Source of the DNA: Paracoccus sp. MBLB3053
Lineage (GTDB): Bacteria > Pseudomonadota > Alphaproteobacteria > Rhodobacterales > Rhodobacteraceae
Direction: 5' to 3'
Length of the DNA: 64,000 nt
NCBI RefSeq assembly: GCF_031822435.1
Contig: NZ_JAVQLW010000001.1
Location: 2,365,501 to 2,429,500, forward strand
The position numbers and the translations under genes were made by a program. The notes under the pieces are model-generated. The model saw only the letters and a program-made list of their open reading frames with translations, did not search any database and was not told where the DNA came from. Numbering within the stretch: the first letter of the stretch is position 1; every line of letters starts with the position of its first letter. Shown piece by piece: positions 1-9,538 of this stretch.

Positions 1-540
1 AGCGATGAGGTCCGGGGCCTGCGCTGGCCGGTCGTCGACGGTGAGGAAACGCTGTGGCGCTTCCGCGAAGGGCTCGATCCCTATGTCGAGGCCGGAAAGG
101 GCGTGCAGTTCTACGGCAACGCGGATGGCCGCGCAAAGATCATCGCCGTGCCCTACGAGCCGCCAGCCGAAAGCCCGGATGAGGAATTCGATTTCTGGCT
201 GGTGACGGGCAGGGTGCTCGAACATTGGCATTCCGGCTCGATGACCATGCGGGTGCCGGAACTCTACAAGGCATTCCCGGGGGCAAAGGTCTTCATGAAT
301 GCGACCGACGCACGCGAGCGCGGTTTCAATCAGGGCATGGAGGTAAGGGTCATCTCGCGGCGCGGAGAAATCCGTTCTCGCGTCGAAATCCGCGGCCGCA
401 ACCGGATGCCCAAGGGCGTGATTTTCGTGCCCTGGTTCGATGCAAGCCAGCTGATCAACAAGGTCACGCTGGATGCCACGGACCCGATCTCGAAACAGAC
501 CGACTTCAAGAAATGCGCCGTTAAGATCGAGGCCGTATGA
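1..540 (+). CDS. napA: Periplasmic nitrate reductase catalytic subunit NapA, C-terminal part
   Basis: The reading frame is open from the first base of the window to the TGA at 538-540, so the 5' part of the gene lies outside. The visible 179 residues match the C-terminal molybdopterin-dinucleotide-binding domain of NapA, with the typical stretch [18 protein letters not shown] and the end motif [15 protein letters not shown]. NapA is the Mo-bisMGD and 4Fe-4S subunit that reduces nitrate to nitrite in the periplasm. The Tat signal and the Fe-S cysteines would be upstream and cannot be seen. Its stop overlaps the start of napB by four bases, and napC follows, so this is the distal end of a nap operon. 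Confidence 0.95.
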   Translation, partial: SDEVRGLRWPVVDGEETLWRFREGLDPYVEAGKGVQFYGNADGRAKIIAVPYEPPAESPDEEFDFWLVTGRVLEHWHSGSMTMRVPELYKAFPGAKVFMNATDARERGFNQGMEVRVISRRGEIRSRVEIRGRNRMPKGVIFVPWFDASQLINKVTLDATDPISKQTDFKKCAVKIEAV

Positions 541-1010
541 TGAAACCGCTTCGGACCATCCTTGCGATTGCTCTGTGCTGCGTAGCCTCCATCGCCGCAG
601 CCCAAGGGATTTCAGAAGAGCCCCCAGAACTGACCGGCCCCAAACCGGATCCGATGGAGTCGATCTCGGCCGCCCCGCTCGAGCGATATGTCACTGATGA
701 CGTGCGTCAGATGCGGGCCTATCCCGAGCAGCCACCGATCATCCCGCATTCGATCGAAGGCTATCAGCTTTCGGTCAATGCAAACAGGTGCCTCAGCTGC
801 CATAAACGCGAGAATTCGCTTGGAACAGGTGCGCCGATGATCTCGATCACGCATTACATGACGCGAGAGGGACAGATGTTGGCCGATGTCTCTCCGAGGC
901 GATATTTCTGCACGCAATGCCATGTGCCCCAGGCGGATACAGAGGCGCTGGTGGAGAACACCTTCACCGACATGGCCGAGATGGGTGCGCAAAGCGCGGG
1001 GGATCAGTGA
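537..1010 (+). CDS. napB: Periplasmic nitrate reductase dihaem cytochrome NapB
   Basis: This 157-residue protein has an N-terminal signal peptide (about residues 1-23, ending SIAAAQG) and two CXXCH haem-binding motifs, CLSCH at 85-89 and CTQCH at 125-129. The order and spacing are those of NapB, the electron-transfer subunit that passes electrons from NapC to NapA in the periplasm. His71 and His106 are plausible distal haem ligands (inference). The start overlaps the napA stop in an ATGA arrangement, which implies translational coupling. Length and motifs are normal for the family. Confidence 0.96.
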   Translation: MMKPLRTILAIALCCVASIAAAQGISEEPPELTGPKPDPMESISAAPLERYVTDDVRQMRAYPEQPPIIPHSIEGYQLSVNANRCLSCHKRENSLGTGAPMISITHYMTREGQMLADVSPRRYFCTQCHVPQADTEALVENTFTDMAEMGAQSAGDQ

Positions 1011-1011
1011 C

Positions 1012-1698
1012 ATGCACTGGATCCTCAAGCCATTCAAATGGTTCTGGCGCATCCTCTGGACGCCGGCAGGCACTTTGGGCCTGGGTTTCCTGACGCTAGG
1101 CGGCTTTGTCGGCGGCGTGCTCTTCTGGGGCGCCTTCAATACCGCGCTGGAAAAGACCAATACCGAAGCCTTCTGCACCTCCTGCCACGAGATGCGCGAC
1201 AATGTTTATGAAGAACTGGCGCACACGGTGCATTTCTCGAACCGTTCGGGGGTGCGTGCGTCCTGTCCGGATTGCCATGTGCCGCATGAATGGAGCCACA
1301 AGATCGCCCGCAAGATGCAGGCCTCGAAAGAGGTCTGGGGCAAGATCTTCGGGACGATCGACACCCGCCAGAAGTTTCTCGAGAAGCGGATCGAACTTGC
1401 CCAGCACGAATGGGCCCGCCTGAAGTCGAATGACAGCCTTGAATGTCGCAACTGCCACTCATCCGTGGCGATGGATTTGTCGAAACAGGCGCCACGGGCG
1501 GCAAGGATCCATAGCGAATACCTCCTCACCGGAGAGCGCACCTGCATTGACTGCCACAAGGGCATCGCCCATGAACTGCCTGACATGAGCGGGATTGCAC
1601 CGGGATGGACCGTGCCCAAGGAACTTGAGGGCACCAGCCCCGTATCAGATCGCGAGGAAATTCAAGGCTATCTGATACAGAATTCGCACGAGGGGTAA
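1012..1698 (+). CDS. napC: Tetrahaem cytochrome c NapC (NapC/NirT family quinol dehydrogenase)
   Basis: The protein has 228 residues with one N-terminal membrane anchor (about residues 19-41) and four CXXCH motifs: CTSCH 55-59, CPDCH 85-89, CRNCH 145-149 and CIDCH 178-182. NapC takes electrons from the quinol pool in the inner membrane and passes them to NapB and NapA. The start at 1012 lies one base after the napB stop. A longer in-frame opening back to 886 would run through napB and lacks a membrane-anchor start, so it was rejected. It is the last nap gene here; a short palindrome and IS debris follow. Confidence 0.96.
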   Translation: MHWILKPFKWFWRILWTPAGTLGLGFLTLGGFVGGVLFWGAFNTALEKTNTEAFCTSCHEMRDNVYEELAHTVHFSNRSGVRASCPDCHVPHEWSHKIARKMQASKEVWGKIFGTIDTRQKFLEKRIELAQHEWARLKSNDSLECRNCHSSVAMDLSKQAPRAARIHSEYLLTGERTCIDCHKGIAHELPDMSGIAPGWTVPKELEGTSPVSDREEIQGYLIQNSHEG

Positions 1699-1701
1699 AC
1701 G

Positions 1702-1713
1702 AGGGAATTCCCT
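1702..1713. repeat. 12-bp perfect palindrome after napC
   Basis: The sequence AGGGAATTCCCT is its own reverse complement and lies four bases after the napC stop. It has no T-run, so it is a weak terminator candidate at best. It may also mark the boundary between the nap operon and the insertion-sequence debris. Confidence 0.3.
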
Positions 1714-2477
1714 TCATCACAACAAGCGACCTCAGTGTCTCAGAAATTGCATGGCACTCGACCCGGATGCGCCCCTGCAAAGACGCGAGGGCAGGGTCAA
1801 GCGGTTCGAACCAAGCGTGCTGGCAGAAGACACAGGCCGATCTGCCTTCCGGCTCGCCTTTTGACGCGGCATGCTGACGGGTAAACCCTTGTGTTGGCGT
1901 TCGCCTGGTCAACAGGTTGCGATGACGGCCATCTAGAGATGTTGCGTGGGCGGGGTGGTTGTGGTTTGGCGCGTGCCGTCCCGGGCCGCTCTCTCTGGGC
2001 AATGCCGTGGGACGGGGCCCGGCGGGTCGGGACAGGTCGCGACCTTGCGGGTCGCGTCGTCATTTCTCGGGATGCGTGACAGCGAGTGCCTCTCCCTGCG
2101 GCGCGCTTGTCGAGCCAGCTTTGCCGCCCCGGCGACCGCATTCCGGTCGGCGTATGACGGGTGCCTTGCTCCTCGACCGGCCCGATCTCGGACGCAGTCG
2201 CTTCCTGTTGGGGCCATGATATAGGCCAGTGGCTCGCTCGACCGCTTGTGCTTGGCGATGGTGGCATGCTCGTCGACTTCCAGATGTATTTCCGGCGCTC
2301 GCAATGCCCCGGAAGGCTGCGGCCGACCTGGCGCTGGTCGCGATGGACGCGCCCGCCCGGATGCGACGTGGGTTGCGATGCGTGCCTGTCGCGGCGATGT
2401 CCGCGGCCGAGGATATGGGCCTGGGACAGTACGGCGGGCATGCGCAGGCCAAGGGCAGGCCGTGGCGGTGCACCGGC
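1714..2477. other. Gene-free stretch, probable insertion-sequence debris
   Basis: No open frame here gives a recognisable protein on either strand. The long minus-strand openings are rich in Arg, Pro and Ala in every frame, as expected for non-coding high-GC DNA. The segment lies between the nap operon and two transposase remnants (2478-2534 and 2683-3459), so it is most simply read as decayed mobile-element DNA. I see no tRNA or clear regulatory element. Confidence 0.5.
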
Positions 2478-2534
2478 TCATCCGGCCTCGACCTCTTCGA
2501 GAACCGACATTCCTTTCAGATCACGCTCGCTCAT
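2478..2534 (-). pseudogene. Possible N-terminal remnant of an ISNCY-type transposase
   Basis: A short minus-strand frame reads MSERDLKGMSVLEEVEAG and then stops. This resembles the N-terminus of ISNCY-family (helix-turn-helix plus DDE) transposases, which often begin MSE.(D/E)L.R...L..V. No continuation of the transposase could be recognised in any frame beyond the stop. Identification rests on about 15 residues and is tentative. Confidence 0.3.
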
Positions 2535-2682
2535 CATCCCTCATCCCATGCCCGTTTTCCGATTTCGGCCCAACTGCTTCAATCGGGAAACCGTGACATT
2601 CCTGAATGGGAAATGTGAGACATTCTGGCGTTGCGGCTTTGGGCTCCATTCCTGATCCGCCAGTCTCGCGGGGCAGGGCTCA

Positions 2683-3459
2683 TCACGGTGTCTCCAGTCT
2701 GGAAAGCTCATCTCGGAAAGCCTCAGCCGATATCCGGCAGCCGAGGCATTTGCGGGGCGTTGAATTGAGTCGCTGGCCAATCGACCTCAGTGATCGATTT
2801 GTCAGGGCCGCCGGTTCGATCGAGCGGGGCAGGTGCTTTCGGAGCCTTCGGTTGGTATTCTCGACCGTTCCTTTCTGCCACGGCGCTTGCGGGTCGCAGA
2901 ACCAGCTTGCGGCTCCGATCCCATCTTGCAGTCGCCAGGCGGAAAACCCGGTGCCACGGTCAAAGGTAATCGATTGGCGGGCCTCGGCGGGCAGAGGGGC
3001 CAGACCTGCGATCAGGGCTTCCATCATGGGCTCGGAGTGGCGGTCTTCATTGCGCATGACGACCGTGTAGCGGCTGACCCGTTCGACCAGAAAGGCGACA
3101 TTCACCTTGCCGCTTTCCTTGCGGAGCATCATCAACAAGCCGCATGCGTCCCGCGATGCGCTCGGGCGACCAACCGGACTTGAGCGCGTCTTCGACCTTC
3201 AATTCAGGATCGATGACGCGCTTTCGGTGCCGCGCGCGACGCCGTTCGTACATGGTCTCGCATTCACGGCAAAGTCGCCGCTAAACTGCGGAAGTTCGCT
3301 ATCCAGGAACATATTTCGCTTCACTTCCCGGGAGATCGTCGATGGCGCTCGGGCCAGTCGCTCGGCGATTTCCGGCACCGGCATTTGGCTTCCCGCCATT
3401 TGGCAATGTTGCGGGGCTCTTCCAAACTCAAATGCGGATAGTGGCGAGGCATTCATCAA
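2683..3459 (-). pseudogene. IS30-family transposase, frameshifted and internally deleted
   Basis: Three minus-strand frames together give a degraded IS30-type transposase. The first (3459 to about 3264) carries the helix-turn-helix with RAPSTISREVKRN. The second (about 3264 to 3135) has MYERRRARHRK and GWSPERIAGRM. The third (3138 to 2683) has the catalytic region with SITFDRGTGF (second Asp) and WQKGTVENTN (Glu). A frameshift separates the first two. Between the second and third, about 80 residues normally found in IS30 transposases are missing, and the first catalytic Asp (expected just before the LMM motif) is lost. The element therefore cannot encode an active enzyme. Confidence 0.88.
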
Positions 3460-3501
3460 TCTCAGTGCAAAGGGCTGTAATCATACAGATTTTGCACTTC
3501 T

Positions 3502-3526
3502 TTTGTGAATCCACCGGCTTCACAAA
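3502..3526. repeat. Inverted repeat, 8-bp arms
   Basis: TTTGTGAA at 3502-3509 and TTCACAAA at 3519-3526 are perfect inverted arms around a 9-base loop. The site lies between the IS30 remnant and the gene starting at 3639. It could be part of the old IS end, a weak terminator or a regulator site; the sequence does not decide. Confidence 0.4.
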
Positions 3527-3638
3527 GGAATCCGGATAATCTGTATTATGTCTCCATATCTCCGACTGGATGGTGTTCTGGTCTGTCTTTCATTTAGAAT
3601 GACTCGTCCGGATCCCGGATTTTCTCGAAAGGAATGGC

Positions 3639-4193
3639 ATGCCGGTCAGTTCGACAACCTGTGAGTTTGGTGCCCGCGCGCCTGATTTCCTGCTTGCGGA
3701 TACGTCGGGGCGTCTGTTCCGCTACGCCGACATTGCCGGTCCGCGAGGCAGTCTTGTGATGTTCATCTGCAATCACTGTCCCTATGTGCAGTCGATCGTC
3801 GATCGGATCCAGCGCGACGCGGCTGCGCTGCAGAAGATTGGTATCGGCGTGGTTGCCATCTCGTCGAATGACGTGGAAACTTATCCACAGGACGGACCCG
3901 AAAAGATGCGGATCCTTGCTGAGCACCATGGCTTCACATTCCCATATCTTTACGATCCGACACAGGAAGTCGCCCGAGCCTATGACGCGCAATGCACCCC
4001 GGATTTCTTTGGATACAACGCCCGATCCGAGTTGCAATATCGCGGACGTCTCGACAGTTCGGGAAAGAAGCCAGCCGAACCCGACGTGCGTCGGGAGTTG
4101 TTCGAAGCGATGGCGCTTATCGCGCAAACCGGTCAAGGTCCGCGCGAGCAGGTTCCATCCATGGGCTGTTCGATCAAGTGGAGAAGTGAATGA
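3639..4193 (+). CDS. Thioredoxin-fold (AhpC/TSA-like) protein
   Basis: The 184-residue protein starts with the AhpC/TSA pattern GARAPDFLLADTSG and carries a CNHC motif at residues 44-47 followed by PYV. This places it in the group of thioredoxin-family proteins often annotated as peroxiredoxin-like or redoxin-domain proteins. It has no signal peptide, so a cytoplasmic thiol-redox role is inferred; the substrate is unknown. Its stop overlaps the gph start by four bases (ATGA), indicating co-translation with a phosphoglycolate phosphatase. About 110 bp upstream hold the likely promoter, just after the IS30 remnant. Confidence 0.85.
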   Translation: MPVSSTTCEFGARAPDFLLADTSGRLFRYADIAGPRGSLVMFICNHCPYVQSIVDRIQRDAAALQKIGIGVVAISSNDVETYPQDGPEKMRILAEHHGFTFPYLYDPTQEVARAYDAQCTPDFFGYNARSELQYRGRLDSSGKKPAEPDVRRELFEAMALIAQTGQGPREQVPSMGCSIKWRSE

Positions 4194-4879
4194 ATACCTG
4201 TCTCGCGCCATGCCCCCTGGTTTTCGATCTGGACGGGACTCTGCTCGACAGTGCCCCCGACATTCATGCGACCGTCAATGCCGTACTTCGGACACAGGAC
4301 GTGCCGCCGCTGAGCCTGGACCGGGTGCGCAGCTTTGTCGGTGGCGGCGTCGACATCCTCTGGCGCAAGATCATCTTGGCGACGGCCTTGCCCCCCGAGG
4401 CGCAGGGTGATCTCGTCGCATCCTTCATGGCACGCTATCACCATGCAACGGCGTTGACCCGACTTTATCCCAATGTGCTGGAGAGTTTGGGCGTGCTTGC
4501 TGATCGCGGCCATCCGCTTGGTATCTGCACCAACAAGCCGCTTGGCCCCGCGCGAGCCGTGCTCGAACATTTCGGCCTGATTTCGCTGTTCGGGGTCGTC
4601 ATCGGCGGGGATTCTCTGCCACAGAAAAAGCCCGATCCAGCGCCTTTGCATGCAAGCCTTGCGGCACTCGGATCGGACCCCGCTCATCCGCGCGGGATCT
4701 ATGTCGGTGACAGCGAATTCGACGCCGAATGCGCCGCGAATGCGGGATTGCCCTTTCTGATCTTCAGCCGGGGATATCGCAATACAGCAATCAGCGACCT
4801 CTATCACTCGGCAGAATTCGATAACTTCGCGCATCTTCCCGGCCTGGTCGAACAGCATGCCGAATTGGCGCGGGCGTGA
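4190..4879 (+). CDS. gph: Phosphoglycolate phosphatase (HAD superfamily)
   Basis: This 229-residue HAD hydrolase has motif I DLDGTLLDS (nucleophile Asp13, acid/base Asp15), motif II near ICTNKP, the lysine of motif III in PQKKPDP and motif IV in YVGDSEFD. The cap and length match Gph, which removes phosphate from 2-phosphoglycolate formed by DNA repair or by Rubisco oxygenation. Other HAD phosphatases share this layout, so the exact substrate is an inference. It is translationally coupled to the upstream thioredoxin-fold gene. Confidence 0.85.
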   Translation: MNTCLAPCPLVFDLDGTLLDSAPDIHATVNAVLRTQDVPPLSLDRVRSFVGGGVDILWRKIILATALPPEAQGDLVASFMARYHHATALTRLYPNVLESLGVLADRGHPLGICTNKPLGPARAVLEHFGLISLFGVVIGGDSLPQKKPDPAPLHASLAALGSDPAHPRGIYVGDSEFDAECAANAGLPFLIFSRGYRNTAISDLYHSAEFDNFAHLPGLVEQHAELARA

Positions 4880-4964
4880 CTGCCGTGTGACTTGACAGCG
4901 ACGGCAAAGCCGTCGATCGGTCGCGCATCTCAAAGAAACAGCGACGCAATCCAAGGAGTAGCTA

Positions 4965-5393
4965 ATGGACCTGCGCAGCCTCACGCCCGAACTCTCGGTT
5001 TCCTCTCAGATCCGTCCCGAAGAACTGACCGCGCTCGCGGCCGAAGGCTTTCGTGTGGTGATCAACAATCGCCCCGATGCAGAAGTTGGCCCTGACGAGA
5101 ATGGCGAGACGATGCGCGCCGCTGCCGAAGCTCTGGGAATGGAATATCGCGCGATCCCATTTGTGCCGGGCCAGGTCACGCCTGACATGGTCGAGGCTCA
5201 GGCCGAAGCGCTCGCCCTGCCCGGCCGCAAGATCGCTTACTGCCGTTCGGGCAACCGTTCGACCGTGCTCTGGGCGCTCAGCCGTGCCGGTGAAGAGCCG
5301 ACGGCCGAATTGCTCGAAACTGCGGCGAAAGCGGGCTACGATCTGAGCGGTGTCCGTCCGCTGATCGAGTCGATCGCCACACACGGCCGCTGA
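4965..5393 (+). CDS. TIGR01244-family (DUF442, Blh-like) phosphatase/sulfurtransferase protein
   Basis: A 142-residue protein with MDLRSLTPELSVSSQI at the N-terminus and the active-site-like loop YCRSGNRS around Cys93. Both are typical of the TIGR01244/DUF442 family, which has a dual-specificity-phosphatase-like fold. Related domains are fused to beta-lactamase-fold persulfide dioxygenases in some bacteria, suggesting a role in sulfide or persulfide chemistry. That link is family knowledge and not visible here. A ribosome-binding site (AAGGAG) precedes the start at 4965. typA follows after 83 bp. Confidence 0.82.
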   Translation: MDLRSLTPELSVSSQIRPEELTALAAEGFRVVINNRPDAEVGPDENGETMRAAAEALGMEYRAIPFVPGQVTPDMVEAQAEALALPGRKIAYCRSGNRSTVLWALSRAGEEPTAELLETAAKAGYDLSGVRPLIESIATHGR

Positions 5394-5416
5394 TCGGCGC
5401 GCGAACGCGATTGACG

Positions 5417-5471
5417 CTGGCCTTTCGGCCCCCCTTGGGTTACGGGGGCCGCAACTTCATTCAAAGGCCAG
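5417..5471 (+). promoter_or_regulatory. Nested hairpin in the typA leader that covers the ribosome-binding site
   Basis: Two stems are nested just upstream of typA. The outer stem pairs CTGGCCTTT (5417-5425) with AAAGGCCAG (5463-5471), nine perfect pairs. The inner stem pairs GGCCCCC (5427-5433) with GGGGGCC (5444-5450). The only Shine-Dalgarno-like sequence for typA, AAAGG at 5463-5467, lies inside the outer stem, nine bases before the ATG at 5477. Translation should therefore require opening the outer stem. The inner stem alone could also act as a terminator for the upstream gene, but it has no T-run. Confidence 0.65.
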
Positions 5472-5476
5472 ATCTC

Positions 5477-7297
5477 ATGGACATCCGCAATATTGCGATC
5501 ATCGCCCACGTTGACCACGGCAAGACGACTCTGGTCGACCAGCTGCTGAAACAATCGGGCTCGTTCCGCGAAAACCAGGCCGTCGCGGAACGCGCGATGG
5601 ACAGCAATGACATCGAGCGCGAACGCGGCATCACCATCCTTGCCAAGGCCACATCGGTCGAATGGAAAGGCACCCGCATCAATATCGTCGACACGCCCGG
5701 TCACGCCGACTTCGGCGGGGAGGTCGAACGCATCCTGTCGATGGTCGACGGTGTCTGCCTGCTGGTGGACGCGGCCGAAGGCCCGATGCCGCAGACGAAG
5801 TTCGTGACGTCGAAGGCACTCGCGCTTGGCCTGAAGCCGATTGTCGTGCTCAACAAGGTCGACAAGCCGGCCGCCGATCCCGACAAGGCTCTGGACGAAG
5901 TTTTCGACCTGTTCGCCAATCTTGGTGCAAATGACCAACAGCTTGATTTCCCCCACCTTTATGCCTCCGGCATTGGTGGTTGGGCAGACGAAACCCTTGA
6001 AGGTGATCGCAAGGACATGTCGGCGCTGTTCGATCTGGTCCTGCGCCATGTCGAGCCTCCGAAGCAAGTGGCGCGTCAGGATGAGCCCTTCCAGATGCTT
6101 GCCACCACGCTCGGCGCGGATAACTTCCTTGGCCGTCTGCTGACGGGCCGCGTCGAAGCGGGCCGTGCCAAGGCTGGAGACACCGTCAAGGCGCTGTCGC
6201 GTGATGGCCAGCGGGTCGAACAATTCCGCATCTCGAAAGTGCTCGCATTTCGCGGTCTCACGCAGCAACCCATCGACGAAGCGGTGGCCGGCGATATCGT
6301 GACTCTGGCCGGCATGGCCAAGGCAACCGTGGCAGATACGGTTTGCGCACCCGACATCGAAACCGCCCTGCCCGCCCAGCCAATTGATCCACCGACGATC
6401 AGCGTGACGTTCGGCATCAACGACAGCCCGCTGGCCGGTCGCGACGGCAACAAGGTCCAATCGCGCGTCATCCGTGAACGCCTGATGAAGGAAGCCGAAA
6501 CCAACGTCGCGATCAAGGTCGAAGACACACCCGGTGGCGACGCGTTCGTCGTTTCGGGCCGTGGCGAACTTCAGATGGGCGTTCTGATCGAAAACATGCG
6601 TCGTGAAGGCTTCGAGCTGTCGATTTCGCGCCCGCGCGTGATCTACCAGGATATCGACGGCCTCCGCCACGAGCCGATCGAAGAAGCGATCATCGATGTC
6701 GATGACGAATATACCGGTGCCGTCGTCGAGAAACTGACCGGCAACCGCAAGGGCGATCTGGTCGAGATGAAGCCCGCCGGTCACGGCAAGACCCGCATCG
6801 TCGCCCATGTCCCCTCGCGCGGCCTGATCGGCTACCAGGGCGAATTCATGACCGACACGCGCGGCAACGGTGTGCTGAACCGCATCTTCCACTCGTGGGC
6901 TCCTTACAAGGGCCCGATCCAGGGTCGCCGCCAGGGCGTTCTGATCTCGATGGAAGACGGTGTCTCGGTCGCCTATGCGCTGTGGAACCTTGAAGAGCGC
7001 GGCAAGATGTTCATTGGCGCGCAGGAGCAGGTCTATCAGGGCATGATCATCGGCGAGCATTCGCGCGACAACGATCTGGAAGTGAACCCGCTCAAGGGCA
7101 AGAAACTGACCAACGTCCGCGCGTCGGGCACGGATGAAGCCGTCCGCTTGACGCCGCCGGTCCGCATGTCGCTGGAAGAGGCCATCGCCTATATCGACGA
7201 CGATGAGCTGGTCGAGGTCACGCCCAAGAACATTCGCCTGCGCAAACGCTATCTCGATCCGCACGAGCGCAAGCGGCAAGCTCGCGCCGAAGCCTGA
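5477..7297 (+). CDS. typA: Ribosome-associated translational GTPase TypA/BipA
   Basis: The 606-residue protein begins [18 protein letters not shown], with the P-loop at residues 10-18, followed by RERGITIL (switch I), [11 protein letters not shown] (G3) and NKVD (G4). The EF-G-like domains and the C-terminal BipA domain follow, for a normal length. TypA binds the 70S ribosome and aids ribosome assembly and stress or cold adaptation. The start at 5477 is chosen because all family members begin with this sequence; an in-frame GTG-type opening further upstream would run through the leader hairpin. Confidence 0.97.
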   Translation: MDIRNIAIIAHVDHGKTTLVDQLLKQSGSFRENQAVAERAMDSNDIERERGITILAKATSVEWKGTRINIVDTPGHADFGGEVERILSMVDGVCLLVDAAEGPMPQTKFVTSKALALGLKPIVVLNKVDKPAADPDKALDEVFDLFANLGANDQQLDFPHLYASGIGGWADETLEGDRKDMSALFDLVLRHVEPPKQVARQDEPFQMLATTLGADNFLGRLLTGRVEAGRAKAGDTVKALSRDGQRVEQFRISKVLAFRGLTQQPIDEAVAGDIVTLAGMAKATVADTVCAPDIETALPAQPIDPPTISVTFGINDSPLAGRDGNKVQSRVIRERLMKEAETNVAIKVEDTPGGDAFVVSGRGELQMGVLIENMRREGFELSISRPRVIYQDIDGLRHEPIEEAIIDVDDEYTGAVVEKLTGNRKGDLVEMKPAGHGKTRIVAHVPSRGLIGYQGEFMTDTRGNGVLNRIFHSWAPYKGPIQGRRQGVLISMEDGVSVAYALWNLEERGKMFIGAQEQVYQGMIIGEHSRDNDLEVNPLKGKKLTNVRASGTDEAVRLTPPVRMSLEEAIAYIDDDELVEVTPKNIRLRKRYLDPHERKRQARAEA

Positions 7298-7321
7298 GAA
7301 CCGCGCCGTCACATCAAGAAA

Positions 7322-7347
7322 CACGGTTCCGCCACGGCGGAACTGTG
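7322..7347. promoter_or_regulatory. 12-bp-arm palindrome between typA and the TetR gene
   Basis: CACGGTTCCGCC (7322-7333) and GGCGGAACTGTG (7336-7347) are inverted copies with one G-T wobble and a two-base centre. The site ends 34 bases before the start of the TetR-family gene at 7381. TetR-type repressors usually bind palindromes in their own promoters, so an operator is a fair reading. The alternative is a factor-independent terminator for typA, but only a weak TAAAATT follows instead of a T-run. Confidence 0.5.
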
Positions 7348-7380
7348 GTAAAATTCGTGTCGTGAAATCAGAGGCGTGCC

Positions 7381-8007
7381 ATGCCGGAGCGGGGCAACAT
7401 CTACCAGAAGTTGATCCTGGCCGCACAGGCCACATTGGACGCCACCGGCGCCCTTCCCGACTCGCTTGAGGATCTTGCAGAACTTTCCGATTTGGATGTC
7501 GAGACGGTCAGCCAAGTCTTCACATCCGTCGATGAGCTCCGCGACGGTCTCATCTACCAGGGTGTCGCCCTGCTGAACGACGAGCTGCGGCGCGGGGTTA
7601 TCGAATCCGGATCGGACAGTCCGGAAAGGCAGCTTCGCAGCCTTGGTCGCAGCTATGCCCTGTGGGCCGAAGCGAATCCCGGACTTTTTCGTCTTATCGT
7701 CGAAGGTTTGAACCAACCGATCGATGAAGACAGCACGCTTTGTCGCTTCACCATGGCCATGCGCGACCTGTTCGAACGCAAGCTGCATGAAATGCGCGAT
7801 CGCGGCCTGCTTCCCCGAGAAACCGATATCGCTCCGATCATGATGGTGATCCACTGTATCGTGCGGGGGGCGAATGCGATCTTCCTGACTCGCGCGTTCG
7901 ATCCCTGGACCGTGAACGACCCTCGGCCGACCTCGCAAATCGTATGCGAAATGTTCGACTTCTTTCTCGACAATCTATTGGCGATAAAGCCCGTCGAGCC
8001 GGCCTGA
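7381..8007 (+). CDS. TetR/AcrR-family transcriptional regulator with WHG-type C-terminal domain
   Basis: The 208-residue protein has the overall TetR plan: an N-terminal helical DNA-binding region (about residues 7-52) and a C-terminal ligand/dimer domain. The stretch YALWAEANPGLFRLIVEG is typical of the WHG domain of TetR regulators. The helix-turn-helix is divergent (LEDLAELSDLDVETVSQVFTSVDEL), so DNA binding is inferred from the family layout. The ligand is unknown. A large palindrome lies just upstream of the gene and may be its operator. Confidence 0.72.
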   Translation: MPERGNIYQKLILAAQATLDATGALPDSLEDLAELSDLDVETVSQVFTSVDELRDGLIYQGVALLNDELRRGVIESGSDSPERQLRSLGRSYALWAEANPGLFRLIVEGLNQPIDEDSTLCRFTMAMRDLFERKLHEMRDRGLLPRETDIAPIMMVIHCIVRGANAIFLTRAFDPWTVNDPRPTSQIVCEMFDFFLDNLLAIKPVEPA

Positions 8008-8169
8008 AGCAAGCCCGGGTGATTCCCCGGATCTCCTGTGACGAACATGCGTTTCCGCGCTCCGGGTTGGCAAGGAGACGGCCGGACGGACTCCCTTATG
8101 GCAAGCGCCGGCGGCGACCCAAGGCCAGGTCACCGCGATTCCCGTGATTTCGCCAACTCGACAGTATCG

Positions 8170-9445
<1,276 letters not shown>

Positions 9446-9538
9446 GTCCACCTCTGCCGAAAATTTCGGCGGACCATCGGCCAAAGGCGGCTCATGTGCA
9501 ATAGCAGAAGGCAGATCGACCTGCCTTCCCTGATCGCC

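Noticed and set aside
1797..2481. Several 130-210 codon minus-strand frames behind napC
   Set aside because: All three frames are open together and are rich in Arg, Pro and Ala, typical of non-coding GC-rich DNA; no family could be recognised.
5336..7435. 699-codon open frame opposite typA
   Set aside because: It is antisense to a certain gene, follows its codon periodicity in high-GC DNA, and encodes no recognisable domain.
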